Of a stretch of 64,000 nt of DNA, positions 7,883-16,925 are shown one piece after another. This DNA is from Bacteroidota bacterium. Its GTDB lineage: Bacteria > Bacteroidota > Bacteroidia > Cytophagales > Cytophagaceae. Below the pieces are notes generated by a model. That model saw only the letters and a list, made by a program, of their open reading frames with translations. It was not told the origin of the DNA and ran no database searches. Position numbers and translations under genes: made by a program. Numbering within the stretch: position 1 is the stretch's first letter; the number at the start of each line of letters is the position of its first letter. Location: positions 124,001-188,000 of the forward strand of contig JAEWAY010000033.1 of NCBI GenBank assembly GCA_023391415.1. Reading direction: 5' to 3'.

Positions 7883-9418
7883 ATGTTTACAAACAAAGAT
7901 ATTGAGCAGTTTTCGTCTACAGGGATTGACGTCGCTCAGGTTGAGCGACAATTGAAGCGTTTTCGGGAAGGCTTTCCTTTTCTGCCATTGGTCAAGGCCG
8001 CTACCATCGGCGACGGAATAGTAAAGCTGGATAAGACAAGCGCGGAAGAGTATGAACGCTTGTACGAAGACGCCGCGGGAGGTCTGAGTATTGTAAAGTT
8101 TGTACCGGCTTCCGGCGCCGCCACGAGAATGTTTAAGTCATTGTTCTCTTTCATAGACAAGTATAAAGGTGGTGAAAAGGATTATGAGAAATATAAAAGC
8201 GACCAGAGCTTTCAGTCCATGTACATTTTTTTTACCCGCCTGAAAGACTTCGCCTTTTACGAAGAACTCGCCGATTCTTACAAAAGCTTGTATGGTGAAG
8301 ACATACAACAGGCTCTTGACCGAAAAAACTTTGTTCCTATTCTGGAGACTTTATTGATCCGCGGTCTTCAATATGGCGAACTCCCCAAAGGATTATTAAA
8401 ATTTCATCGATATAAAGATGGCGCGCCCCGTACTCCTGTAGAAGAGCACATGGTCGAAGCCGCCGAATACGGCAAAGACGGAAATGGCCGGGCCAGCCTT
8501 CACTTCACAGTTTCTCCGGAGCACAAAAACCGGTTTGTAGAACTCATCGAAAAGGTAAAGCGAGACTACGAAAAAAAATATAATGTAAGCTATCGGGTTT
8601 CTTTTTCTGAACAAAAAAAATCAACGGATACCATCGCTGTCGACATGGTTAACCAACCATTCCGGGAATCAGACGAGACTATCCTGTTCAGACCCGCGGG
8701 ACATGGGGCCCTGCTGCACAATCTGAACGAAATCGATAGCGACCTGATCTTTGTCAAAAACATCGATAATGTGGTTCCTGACCGTATCAAAGCGGAAACG
8801 TACCGATACAAGAAAATCATCGCCGGAGTATTGCTCAGCTTCCAGCGACGCGTATTTGATTATCTCGAAAAACTTCAGAGTCCGGACTATATGGCTCATC
8901 TGGAAGAAATCGGAGCTTTTATACATCATGAGCTATGTATCGAATTTCCCCAGGTCTCCGGCGAAGTCGCCAAAGACTATTTCATCCGCAAACTCAACCG
9001 GCCTATACGCGTATGCGGTATGGTAAAAAATGAGGGAGAGCCGGGAGGCGGACCATTCTGGGCCATGAATCCGGACGGCAGCACCAGCCTGCAGGTCGTG
9101 GAAAGCGCCCAGATCGACATGCGCGATAAACGACAAAAAGAGATCTTTAGCCAGGCTACACACTTCAATCCGGTTGATCTGGTATGCGGCGTAAAAGATT
9201 TTAAAGGCGACAAATTTGACCTCAGAAACTATACGGATCCGGCCACTGGCTTTATCAGCCACAAATCCAAGGATGGGAAAGACCTGAAAGCCATAGAGCT
9301 TCCCGGACTCTGGAACGGCAGCATGTCCGACTGGATTACCATTTTTGTCGAAGTGCCTATTATCACGTTCAACCCGGTCAAGACCGTCAATGACTTGCTT
9401 CGGGACGAACATCAATAA
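7883..9418 (+). CDS. DUF4301 family protein
   Basis: A 511-residue cytoplasmic-looking protein matching a Bacteroidota family of unknown function (DUF4301). Visible landmarks are PASGAATRMFKSL near residue 77, a phosphate-loop-like glycine patch, and RPAGHGALLHNLNEID near 273, which resembles nucleotidyl-transferase chemistry (UDP-sugar pyrophosphorylase-like folds carry similar motifs). That comparison is only suggestive. The gene stands alone: a divergent MoxR gene lies 251 bp upstream and a clear terminator follows at 9445. The ATG follows an AT-rich stretch with no Shine-Dalgarno sequence, as is common in this phylum. Confidence 0.75.
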   Translation: MFTNKDIEQFSSTGIDVAQVERQLKRFREGFPFLPLVKAATIGDGIVKLDKTSAEEYERLYEDAAGGLSIVKFVPASGAATRMFKSLFSFIDKYKGGEKDYEKYKSDQSFQSMYIFFTRLKDFAFYEELADSYKSLYGEDIQQALDRKNFVPILETLLIRGLQYGELPKGLLKFHRYKDGAPRTPVEEHMVEAAEYGKDGNGRASLHFTVSPEHKNRFVELIEKVKRDYEKKYNVSYRVSFSEQKKSTDTIAVDMVNQPFRESDETILFRPAGHGALLHNLNEIDSDLIFVKNIDNVVPDRIKAETYRYKKIIAGVLLSFQRRVFDYLEKLQSPDYMAHLEEIGAFIHHELCIEFPQVSGEVAKDYFIRKLNRPIRVCGMVKNEGEPGGGPFWAMNPDGSTSLQVVESAQIDMRDKRQKEIFSQATHFNPVDLVCGVKDFKGDKFDLRNYTDPATGFISHKSKDGKDLKAIELPGLWNGSMSDWITIFVEVPIITFNPVKTVNDLLRDEHQ

Positions 9419-9444
9419 GAACGTCCTTTGTTTATTATAACTAC

Positions 9445-9478
9445 TAAGGTCGCCAGTGATGGCGACCTTAATTTTTTT
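9445..9478 (+). terminator. Rho-independent terminator after DUF4301
   Basis: A perfect 10-bp stem (TAAGGTCGCC / GGCGACCTTA) with a 6-nt loop is followed by ATTTTTTT. It begins 26 bp after the DUF4301 stop and separates that gene from the polysaccharide locus. Confidence 0.9.
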
Positions 9479-9560
9479 ACGGAGGGGCCGCCCGCGCGCC
9501 TCCTTAACAAAAGCCTTTTTCCTCCGGTTATCCTAGAGAAACCAATTTATATCGTGAAGT

Positions 9561-10481
9561 ATGGAGGAGCGGGGCAAACCACTGGTCTCAATTATCACTA
9601 TCAACTACAACAACGCGGATATCACCGCGGCGCTTATAGAATCGTTGCGCAAGGTGAGCTACCCGGCCGTCGAAATCATCGTGGTAGACAACGGCTCTAC
9701 TGAAAATCCGGATTCGATCAAAGATCGCTACCCTTTTGTCAATCTTGTCAAGACCGGAAAAAATCTGGGATTCGCCGGAGGCAACAACGTAGGATTCCAG
9801 TCTGCCAGAGGCGACTACTTTCTGATGTTGAACAACGACACGGAAGTCGACCCTCATTTTATCGAACCTCTATTGGAGCGGTTGGAGTCGGACCCTCATA
9901 TCGGAGCGGTAAGTTCCAAGCTGATCTACTATGGCTCGAACGAAATCATACAATATGCCGGAAGTACGCCCATCAACCAGTTTACCGGCAGAAACAAGTA
10001 CATCGGGCAAAAAGAGCGCGATCATGGACAATATAATTATTGCCGACCCACCCATTATGGACATGGCGCGGCTATGATGATACCCAGAAGGGTGCTTGAG
10101 AAGGTCGGTCTGATGGCTGATCTGTACTTTCTGTATTACGAAGAACTTGATTTTTGCGAACGCCTGCGAAAAGCGGGTTATACCATCTGGTATTCGGGGC
10201 GCTCCAAAGTATACCACAAGGAGTCCATGTCGGTAGGAAAGGAAAGCCCTTTGAAAACCTATTATATGACCCGCAACCGCCTATTGTTCCTTCGCCGCAA
10301 TAGCAAGGGAATTAGTCTGGCGGCAAGCCTGGCGTTCTTCACGTTCATATCAGTTCCCAAAAACACGATCGGCTATATTTCCAAAAAGCGCTTCGACCTT
10401 CTAAAAGCGTTTTTGTCCGGCTATATATGGAACTGGCAAAACAAAAACATATTTGACAACCCCAAATTAGAAAAATCATGA
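9561..10481 (+). CDS. family 2 glycosyltransferase (rhamnosyltransferase-like)
   Basis: A 306-residue GT-A fold glycosyltransferase. The N-terminus reads VSIITINYNNADIT, followed by VDNGSTENP and GFAGGNNVG; the metal-binding motif is NNDTEVDP near residue 95, and the acceptor-side motif is YYEELDFCERLRKAGY near residue 193. This is the subgroup often annotated as rhamnosyl- or N-acetylglucosaminyl-transferases of O-antigen and exopolysaccharide pathways. A weakly hydrophobic C-terminal part may associate with the membrane. It is the first gene of the locus and overlaps the next start by 4 bp (ATGA). Donor and acceptor cannot be read from sequence. Confidence 0.9.
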   Translation: MEERGKPLVSIITINYNNADITAALIESLRKVSYPAVEIIVVDNGSTENPDSIKDRYPFVNLVKTGKNLGFAGGNNVGFQSARGDYFLMLNNDTEVDPHFIEPLLERLESDPHIGAVSSKLIYYGSNEIIQYAGSTPINQFTGRNKYIGQKERDHGQYNYCRPTHYGHGAAMMIPRRVLEKVGLMADLYFLYYEELDFCERLRKAGYTIWYSGRSKVYHKESMSVGKESPLKTYYMTRNRLLFLRRNSKGISLAASLAFFTFISVPKNTIGYISKKRFDLLKAFLSGYIWNWQNKNIFDNPKLEKS

Positions 10482-11695
10482 TGCTATTAGACATTATTTA
10501 TAGCATATTATATGTCTATTTGAGCGTTTCCGTTCTTTACGCGCTGATCTATTCGATCGCCGGCAGGTTTGGACGAATCAAGCCGTCACCGACATATAGT
10601 CCTGAAAATCGCTTCGCGGTTTTAATCCCCACTTATAAGTCGGATGAGGTCATACTGGCTACCGCCAAGGACGCCACGATGCAAAAATATCCCAAAGACC
10701 AATACGAAGTAGTAGTAATCGCCGATTCGCTGCAGCCGGCTACCATTCACCAATTAAAACAAATTCCGGTCAAGGTAATCGAAGTAAGCTTTGAACAAAG
10801 CACAAAGGCCAAATCCTTAAACTACGCCTTCAACGTCCTGCCGGAAAACAAATATGACTACGTACTGATACTTGACGCCGACAATGTCATGGCCAGAGAC
10901 TTTCTCGCCAGGATCAACGGGAAACTCAATGAATCAGGCGCCCAGGCTATCCAGGGCCACCGGGTCGCGAAAAACCTGAACACCAATTTCGCTATTCTCG
11001 ACGCGATAAGCGAAGAAGTAAATAATCACATATACCGCAAAGGACATAGGGTGATGGGATTGTCCAGCGGACTGATCGGCTCGGGTATGGCCTTTGACTT
11101 CGGCATGTACAAGGAGGTTCTGAAGACCATCGACGCCGTAGGTGGTTTTGACAAAGAGTCGGAATTGAAGCTTCTGAGAAAGCGTATAAAAATCGAATAC
11201 GCGGAGGACGCCCTGATATACGATGAAAAAGTAGAAAATCCGGAAGTGTTCAGTAATCAGCGAAAACGCTGGATGTCAGCTCAGATACACTATTTCCAGA
11301 AATTCTTTGTTGCGGGGATTGTCGAACTTTTTACCAAAGGCAATATTGACTTCTTCGACAAGGCCTTTCAACAGTTTTTGCCGCCACGGATACTTTTGCT
11401 CGGTACCATTATCCTCTTTACTACATTTTCGATCGCGTTCGCGCTCATCGGGCTGGCTATCGGTCCATCCGCTATAAGCTGGCTTATACTGCTGGGAGGA
11501 TGGAGCCTGGGCATATTGCTCGCGATACCTTCCTCATTTTACAACAAACGCTCCATGCGGGCGGTGGCGCAACTCCCCAAAGCGATTCTGGTCATGTTCG
11601 CCACCTTGTTTAAACTAAGAGGAGCAAATAAAAAATTTATACATACGCCGCATAACGCGTTATTTACCGACATACATCCTGATGACCAGCCTTAA
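10478..11695 (+). CDS. membrane-bound processive-type family 2 glycosyltransferase
   Basis: A 405-residue protein with an N-terminal hydrophobic helix (about 5-27), a cytoplasmic GT2 domain and at least two C-terminal transmembrane helices (about 310-360). Motifs: VLIPTYKSDEV, ILDADNVM (metal site) and the QRKRWMSAQ variant of the QxxRW motif that marks processive synthases such as cellulose and hyaluronan synthases. It could therefore polymerise a glycan and pass it through the inner membrane, although many non-processive members share this layout. Start overlaps the previous stop by 4 bp; a terminator follows 27 bp after the stop. Confidence 0.88.
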   Translation: MMLLDIIYSILYVYLSVSVLYALIYSIAGRFGRIKPSPTYSPENRFAVLIPTYKSDEVILATAKDATMQKYPKDQYEVVVIADSLQPATIHQLKQIPVKVIEVSFEQSTKAKSLNYAFNVLPENKYDYVLILDADNVMARDFLARINGKLNESGAQAIQGHRVAKNLNTNFAILDAISEEVNNHIYRKGHRVMGLSSGLIGSGMAFDFGMYKEVLKTIDAVGGFDKESELKLLRKRIKIEYAEDALIYDEKVENPEVFSNQRKRWMSAQIHYFQKFFVAGIVELFTKGNIDFFDKAFQQFLPPRILLLGTIILFTTFSIAFALIGLAIGPSAISWLILLGGWSLGILLAIPSSFYNKRSMRAVAQLPKAILVMFATLFKLRGANKKFIHTPHNALFTDIHPDDQP

Positions 11696-11721
11696 AAGAA
11701 CAAGACATCATAATTAAAGTA

Positions 11722-11754
11722 AAAAAGAGGTAGTATAAGCTACCTCTTTTTTTA
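11722..11754 (+). terminator. Rho-independent terminator after the two-gene glycosyltransferase unit
   Basis: The stem AAAAGAGGTA / TACCTCTTTT with an 8-nt loop is followed by a T-run. It ends the transcript of the two glycosyltransferases and implies that the beta-helix gene downstream has its own promoter. Confidence 0.88.
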
Positions 11755-12125
11755 CTTTATAGCGTACAATGACAAACCCATTTGGGTTATTTTTCCATCT
11801 CCGGGACAAGTCTTTTTTACTATTCACATTATTTTTTACCTCCAGATTGTACTTTCTATCAAATAAACTTACAGGCGTTCGCGAACTTTTTTCCGTCCAG
11901 GGATGGAACCTTTTTAGCGTCCAAATACAAGCATCTCTATATCAATCAATAAAAAACCAGCATGGCGTAAAGTTCCCCTTATACAACCCATTATGGGTAA
12001 AATACTACTAAATTTCTTAGCCACAAGGCAAAACCTCAATGATAATAATCAAAAAAAGACTCCCGTTAGGATTGCACATTCAAAAAGTACAATTCAAAAC
12101 GAAACTGAACTAAAAGGAATCAATT
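11755..12125 (+). other. 371-bp intergenic region upstream of the beta-helix lipoprotein gene
   Basis: No convincing gene. Short open frames here have skewed, AT-rich composition and no family resemblance. The region must contain the promoter of the 763-residue protein, since a terminator closes the upstream unit. Two imperfect direct copies of a GTCCAGGGATGG / GTCCAAATACAA type half-site occur around 11898-11930, but I cannot show that they are functional. Confidence 0.35.
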
Positions 12126-14417
12126 ATGAGGTTTTCAAATGCTTTAATGCTGGGAGTATCCATTCTCGCCCTTACCTTCTGTAAAAGGCCTGATGAGATA
12201 AAGCCCAAAGAAAGCACGCCAAACGCGAAAGTAAGCGCCGCCGCGTTTTCTAAATTCGACCATGTCATATCCGCCAATGAATATCAGATTGATGGTAAGA
12301 CGCGGAATATCAAGCCTGGGGACGTGATCGGACTTGAAGCCGGCACCCGCGCCAGAGCGCTCCTGTTCACCAATATTGTCGGTGAAGCGGGCAAGCCGAT
12401 TATCATTGTAAACAAAGGAGGTAAAACAACAATCAAGACATCAGCCAACTATGGTATCAAGTTTGAAAACAGCAAGCATTTCCGCCTAACAGGAAGCGGA
12501 GATCCGAAAGTTACCTACGGCGTCGAAGTTGACGGGGGCCACATCAGTGTAACCATGGACAAGCTGACTACCAACTTTGAAGTCGACCATCTCGAAATCC
12601 ACAACAGCGGATTCGCCGGCCTGATGGCCAAGACCGATCCGAGCTGCGATGAGGCTACCTGGAGAGGCAACTTTACGATGCGGGATCTGAATATCCACCA
12701 CAACTACGTGCACCATACCAAAGGCGAAGGATTCTATATCGGAAACTCGTTTTATAATAATGGCCGGGCGCTGAGCTGTGGAAGCATCCAGCCTCACAGC
12801 ATCGAAAACGTAAAGCTCCACAACAATATTACCGAATATACCGGATGTGAGGGGATACAGGTGGGTTGTGTAATCAAAGGCGCGGAAATATACAACAACA
12901 AAGTCTCTTATTTTGGACAGGACCCCTTCGCCGCCGCCCAGAACAACGGTATCCAGATCGGTGAAGGAACCGGAGGCAAGCTATACAACAACATTGTAAG
13001 CAATGGACCCGGAAACGGACTAATCATCCTTGGGCTTGGCGACAATGTCATCTACAACAACATAGTCATCAACCCCGGCACCAATGGCGTATTTTGCGAC
13101 GAGCGCTATACTCCCGGACCAGGCTTTACATTCCTCAACAACACGATTATTAACCCCGGCAACGACGGAATGCGCCTGTACTCCGAACTTGTATCGTTCA
13201 ACAAAGTCGTAAACAATATAATCGTAGTACCGGGCAACGGAAAGTTTATCAACACCAAATCCGGTCTGAAGCTGGAAGAGTCCAATAACCTGATGACGAG
13301 AAACATCAACGAGGTCAAGTTCAAAGCTCCTTCACAAAACGACTTTAGTCTGACAGCGAGTTCTCCGGCTATTGACAAGGGCATGAACGTAAGCGGCTAC
13401 AATATCTCTTATGACTTCGCCAACGCGTCCAGGCCAGCCGGCAACGGGTACGATATCGGAGCCTATGAATTTGGCGGGACAAAACTTCCGGATGAAGGCG
13501 AAAACAACAATGGCGGGGGCAATGGCAATGAAAACGAAGGTGGAGGCGATAATGGCGGTGGAAATAGCGGCGGTGGCGGAGACAGTGGCGGTGGCGTCGA
13601 CCCTTCACAACCATTGAGCGTGACGGAGTTTAAACTAATCGACGCCAATACCAATAAAGAGATCGCCACACTATCCGATGGACACGTTGTCAGTATCGCG
13701 GATATGGGGACAACCAAGTTCAACATCAAAGCCGTGACACAAGGACAAACAGGCTCCGTCATTTTTCAGCACAATGGCGGAAATCGGACGGAAAATACCG
13801 CTCCATACGCGCTGTTTGGGGACAACAACGGAAATTATAACGCCGGAAACCTGCGCGTAGGCTCTCATTCCTTAACCGGAACTCCATATTCATCCACCTC
13901 TGGCAGAGGCACGCGGGGAACACCAAAATCCATCACATTTACAGTCGTGGAAAAGAGTTCTTCCACATTGAGCAACGCGGTATTCAAAGTGCTGGAGGAC
14001 GCGTATATCCAGAATGGACAAAGAGTCAACGGTCCGGAAGTAATGACGGACAGGAACAGAAAAATCGCGTACCTGAAATTTACTATCGAAGGACTTCAAG
14101 CAAACAAAGCTCAACGAGCTATTCTGCAACTCGTAGGCAGCTTCAATAAGGGCAATGGTCCGGTAAAAATCTATCTGGGCACGCATAACAACTGGAGCGA
14201 AAACAACCTTACAACAACCAACGCTCCGGCCAAAGCCGCGGAAATCGGATCAATCAACACATCCATGGGATCCGGTCCGGTTTATACCGTCGATATCACT
14301 AACGCGATCAAAGGAGACGGAACATATACATTGATTTTGGAAAAAACCGCCGGAATGAACGACTTCTCTTTCAGATCGAAAGAAACGGGACAGGGCGCTA
14401 CGCTAACGATCAATTAA
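12126..14417 (+). CDS. secreted right-handed beta-helix protein with Gly/Asn linker and CBM96-like domain
   Basis: A 763-residue probable lipoprotein: hydrophobic leader ending LTFCKRPDE (weak lipobox), right-handed parallel beta-helix of pectate-lyase/epimerase type (about 100-450) closing with AGNGYDIGAYEFGG, a Gly/Asn/Glu-rich linker (about 457-494), an Ig-like domain (about 495-610), and a C-terminal beta-sandwich resembling CBM96/DNRLRE domains (about 616-763, with DAYIQNG and AYLKFTIEG). CBM96-type domains bind acidic polysaccharides. The helix part shares unusual motifs with the next gene (SCD, GEGFYIGNSFY, EGIQVGC, NNGIQIGEGT). Lyase, hydrolase or epimerase activity on the polymer made by this locus is inferred, not shown. 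Confidence 0.8.
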   Translation: MRFSNALMLGVSILALTFCKRPDEIKPKESTPNAKVSAAAFSKFDHVISANEYQIDGKTRNIKPGDVIGLEAGTRARALLFTNIVGEAGKPIIIVNKGGKTTIKTSANYGIKFENSKHFRLTGSGDPKVTYGVEVDGGHISVTMDKLTTNFEVDHLEIHNSGFAGLMAKTDPSCDEATWRGNFTMRDLNIHHNYVHHTKGEGFYIGNSFYNNGRALSCGSIQPHSIENVKLHNNITEYTGCEGIQVGCVIKGAEIYNNKVSYFGQDPFAAAQNNGIQIGEGTGGKLYNNIVSNGPGNGLIILGLGDNVIYNNIVINPGTNGVFCDERYTPGPGFTFLNNTIINPGNDGMRLYSELVSFNKVVNNIIVVPGNGKFINTKSGLKLEESNNLMTRNINEVKFKAPSQNDFSLTASSPAIDKGMNVSGYNISYDFANASRPAGNGYDIGAYEFGGTKLPDEGENNNGGGNGNENEGGGDNGGGNSGGGGDSGGGVDPSQPLSVTEFKLIDANTNKEIATLSDGHVVSIADMGTTKFNIKAVTQGQTGSVIFQHNGGNRTENTAPYALFGDNNGNYNAGNLRVGSHSLTGTPYSSTSGRGTRGTPKSITFTVVEKSSSTLSNAVFKVLEDAYIQNGQRVNGPEVMTDRNRKIAYLKFTIEGLQANKAQRAILQLVGSFNKGNGPVKIYLGTHNNWSENNLTTTNAPAKAAEIGSINTSMGSGPVYTVDITNAIKGDGTYTLILEKTAGMNDFSFRSKETGQGATLTIN

Positions 14418-14456
14418 AACCCGTCCGGCGAAAAAATAGTAGTTGGGTTTATTTTT

Positions 14457-14497
14457 CAGGGAATCGGAAAACTATTGGACCGATTCCCTGTTTTTTT
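14457..14497 (+). terminator. Rho-independent terminator between the two beta-helix genes
   Basis: A perfect 11-bp stem (CAGGGAATCGG / CCGATTCCCTG) with a 12-nt loop and seven Ts. The two paralogues are therefore probably separate transcripts or only partly co-transcribed. Confidence 0.92.
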
Positions 14498-14522
14498 ATA
14501 ACACCAGCGGTATTTCAAACAC

Positions 14523-15818
14523 ATGAACTATTTGCGCTTTTTTATTATCGCGTATTGCTGCGCGACAAGCGTTTATGGCAAATGCAAATACACCATTCCC
14601 CTCCATGTCAACTACCTGGACGCGTTTAAGTACCGATTCAAGGGAGGCGACACCATATGTGTAGAAGGTGGTTCCAGACGCTTATTGCAAATCAAGCACC
14701 TACTTGGCGACTCGCTCAACCCCATCGTCATTATCAACAAGGGCCAGGTTGTTATTCAAAACAACGATTTCTATTATGGCTTCAAGATTCACAATTGTCA
14801 GTACTTCAGGCTTACGGGCACTGGTGATCCGGATATACCCTATGGATTCCGGATCGCGGGCTCAGGTCCCAACGCGCCGGGACTTCATATAACCGGCCTT
14901 AGTTCCGATTTTGAAATCGACCATATCGAAGTTTGCAGTACCGGTTTTTCCGGAATTATGAGCAAATCCGATCCTTCCTGTGATCATAGGACCAACCGGG
15001 AAAACTTTCTCCAGAAAAATGTCCGCTTTCATCACAATTATATACACGACGTGGCCGGCGAAGGAATGTATATCGGCAACTCTTTCTACCGGGGCTTCAC
15101 CAAAAGCAGAAAATGTATGGGAGACACCCTGTTCCCTCACGAAATATGGAATCTGAAAATCTATAACAATAAAATAGAAAATACAGGTTGGGAAGGTATT
15201 CAGGTAGGGTGCGCCAGCAAGGAAGCCCGGGTATTCAACAACACTATTCGCGGCTTTGGCATGGACAAGTTTTCCGGTCAGAACAATGGTCTCCAGATTG
15301 GCGAAGGCACTACCGGCCTCTTTCACGACAATATGATCCGACAAGGCAACGGGAATGGCATCATTATTCTTGGTAAGGGGCAGATAATAATTTACAACAA
15401 CTATATCGCCAATTGCAAAGCTTCCGGCATTTTCTGCGACAACCGCGACGATACAAGCGACGATATCATAGCGGTAGTCAACAATACTATCGACAATTTT
15501 GGACTCAATGGCATTCGTTGGTACAACGAAAACGCGAAAACTATCCTGTCGCGCAATCTCATCCTTAATACCGATGAAGCGGAAAAAGAATATTTTCTTT
15601 TTCATCCTCACGACCTGAAACAGGAAAGTGAAAATAACCTGACGGGAACATCCTATGAATCTCTAAACGTCATCATTAATCCTGAAGGAAATATTGAATG
15701 CCAGACTACCATTGAGCCTGGCACATCGTTAAGTTCTGTAAAAAAACTGCTTGATCAGTACAACATATCGCCCCACGACAAAATGGGCGCGTGGTTTCAG
15801 GCCGATCAATTCAGATAG
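14523..15818 (+). CDS. secreted right-handed beta-helix protein, short paralogue
   Basis: A 431-residue protein with a signal peptide (residues 1-19, cleavage near VYG) and a beta-helix domain but no linker or carbohydrate-binding module. It shares with its upstream neighbour the motifs KSDPSCD, GEGMYIGNSFY, WEGIQVGC, QNNGLQIGEGT and GNGIIILG at corresponding places, so the two arose by duplication. Conserved Asp, Glu and Cys residues in these motifs are candidates for catalysis or for a disulfide. Likely periplasmic or exported; substrate is unknown. Its 3' end overlaps the convergent glycosyltransferase gene by 13 bp. Confidence 0.8.
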   Translation: MNYLRFFIIAYCCATSVYGKCKYTIPLHVNYLDAFKYRFKGGDTICVEGGSRRLLQIKHLLGDSLNPIVIINKGQVVIQNNDFYYGFKIHNCQYFRLTGTGDPDIPYGFRIAGSGPNAPGLHITGLSSDFEIDHIEVCSTGFSGIMSKSDPSCDHRTNRENFLQKNVRFHHNYIHDVAGEGMYIGNSFYRGFTKSRKCMGDTLFPHEIWNLKIYNNKIENTGWEGIQVGCASKEARVFNNTIRGFGMDKFSGQNNGLQIGEGTTGLFHDNMIRQGNGNGIIILGKGQIIIYNNYIANCKASGIFCDNRDDTSDDIIAVVNNTIDNFGLNGIRWYNENAKTILSRNLILNTDEAEKEYFLFHPHDLKQESENNLTGTSYESLNVIINPEGNIECQTTIEPGTSLSSVKKLLDQYNISPHDKMGAWFQADQFR

Positions 15819-16681
15819 TTACGCTCCTGTCCGGGCGCGTGCTTTTGATTGATATAAATATTCAGACGCTTGAACTCCTTTACCACTCTGTTCTGAAAAG
15901 CCTTGGACAGGCTTCCGTCCGCCATCAGCCTCCGGTCGCTGGTCCAAACTCTCGCTTCATAATCCGTTACCTGATATAATCCACCTTTTTTCATCAACTG
16001 CAACGCCATCCAGCCATCCTCACTCCTTCCGGTTACCGAACGACAGAGATCATGCTTAAATCCTCCGACAGCCTGCGCGTCCGCCTTTCTGAAAGCGAAC
16101 GTGAATCCCATCACATTGACACACTCCCGATTGATTTTCTTTAGTTTAAAAAAGCTTTCCGAGATCACTTCGTAGAACGCCAGAAACATACGGCTATTCC
16201 CCGGTGAGGGGATAAACGAATAGGTTCCATATACGCAACTGACACCTGATTCATACAGAGGATTTACCATATTATTGATCCAGTTTCTGGGATAGATGGA
16301 ATCCGAATCCGCGTTCAGAACATATTTCCCCCGCGCGGTATCCAGTCCTCCCTGCCTCGCGTAGCTGATACCCTGGTCTTTTACGAATACCGAGCGGACA
16401 CCACAAGCGTCAAGAATCTCCTGAGTCCTGTCCGTAGAATTGTTATTCGCGACAATAAGCTCCGTCCTGAAATTCGTCTCCATATCCGATACGGAAGACA
16501 AGGTATTTAACAAGCTATTTTCCTCATTATAAGCCGGTATCACGATACTTACTTCCGGATCTGAACTCTGAAACCGCTTCAGATTAGACTTAATCGTTTC
16601 AATCTTATCAAAAGGAAGCAAGGCGGGATTATAACTAAAATAATGCTTCTGAATCCAATTGGGTAAAGAAAATCTATCCAT
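15806..16681 (-). CDS. family 2 glycosyltransferase
   Basis: About 291 residues from the ATG at 16681; a TTG at 16720 is the only longer start and is less likely. The GT-A motifs are VSIVIPAYNEENSL, VANNNSTD and the metal site NADSDS, with the acceptor-side motif GRSEDGWMALQL. No transmembrane segments are obvious, so it is cytoplasmic and non-processive. It is the only glycosyltransferase of the locus on the minus strand, and converges on the short beta-helix gene. Sugar specificity cannot be read. Confidence 0.87.
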   Translation of the reverse strand: MDRFSLPNWIQKHYFSYNPALLPFDKIETIKSNLKRFQSSDPEVSIVIPAYNEENSLLNTLSSVSDMETNFRTELIVANNNSTDRTQEILDACGVRSVFVKDQGISYARQGGLDTARGKYVLNADSDSIYPRNWINNMVNPLYESGVSCVYGTYSFIPSPGNSRMFLAFYEVISESFFKLKKINRECVNVMGFTFAFRKADAQAVGGFKHDLCRSVTGRSEDGWMALQLMKKGGLYQVTDYEARVWTSDRRLMADGSLSKAFQNRVVKEFKRLNIYINQKHAPGQERNYLN

Positions 16682-16925
16682 CACAATCCATGTTTTCCAT
16701 GTAACGAAATGATTTGGCAAATTGTTAACGCCAGCTTTTCAAAACAAAAATCCTCTGTCCGGTATTCTTACTTATGAAACGCGAATGAGCTAAACAAGGC
16801 GCGAGGATTGGAGATCTGGTCGGAGAGACCCACCAATAATAACCGGGGTTTAGCCTATAAACTTTACGCTTCGGAAAAACATCCGGGCGCTTGAACTTAT
16901 ATGTGACTCTAAAAAATATCTTTTT

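Noticed and set aside
9428..9703. Open frame overlapping the terminator and the start of the first glycosyltransferase
   Set aside because: It runs through a perfect terminator hairpin and the coding part is a shifted frame of the glycosyltransferase.
11769..12011. Eighty-residue open frame with hydrophobic start in the leader of the beta-helix gene
   Set aside because: AT-rich composition, no coherent membrane or signal layout, and no recognisable relatives.
13369..13762. Minus-strand frames rich in Pro, His and Arg opposite the Gly/Asn linker
   Set aside because: They are the complement of repetitive GGC/GGT codons of the real gene, with no family resemblance.
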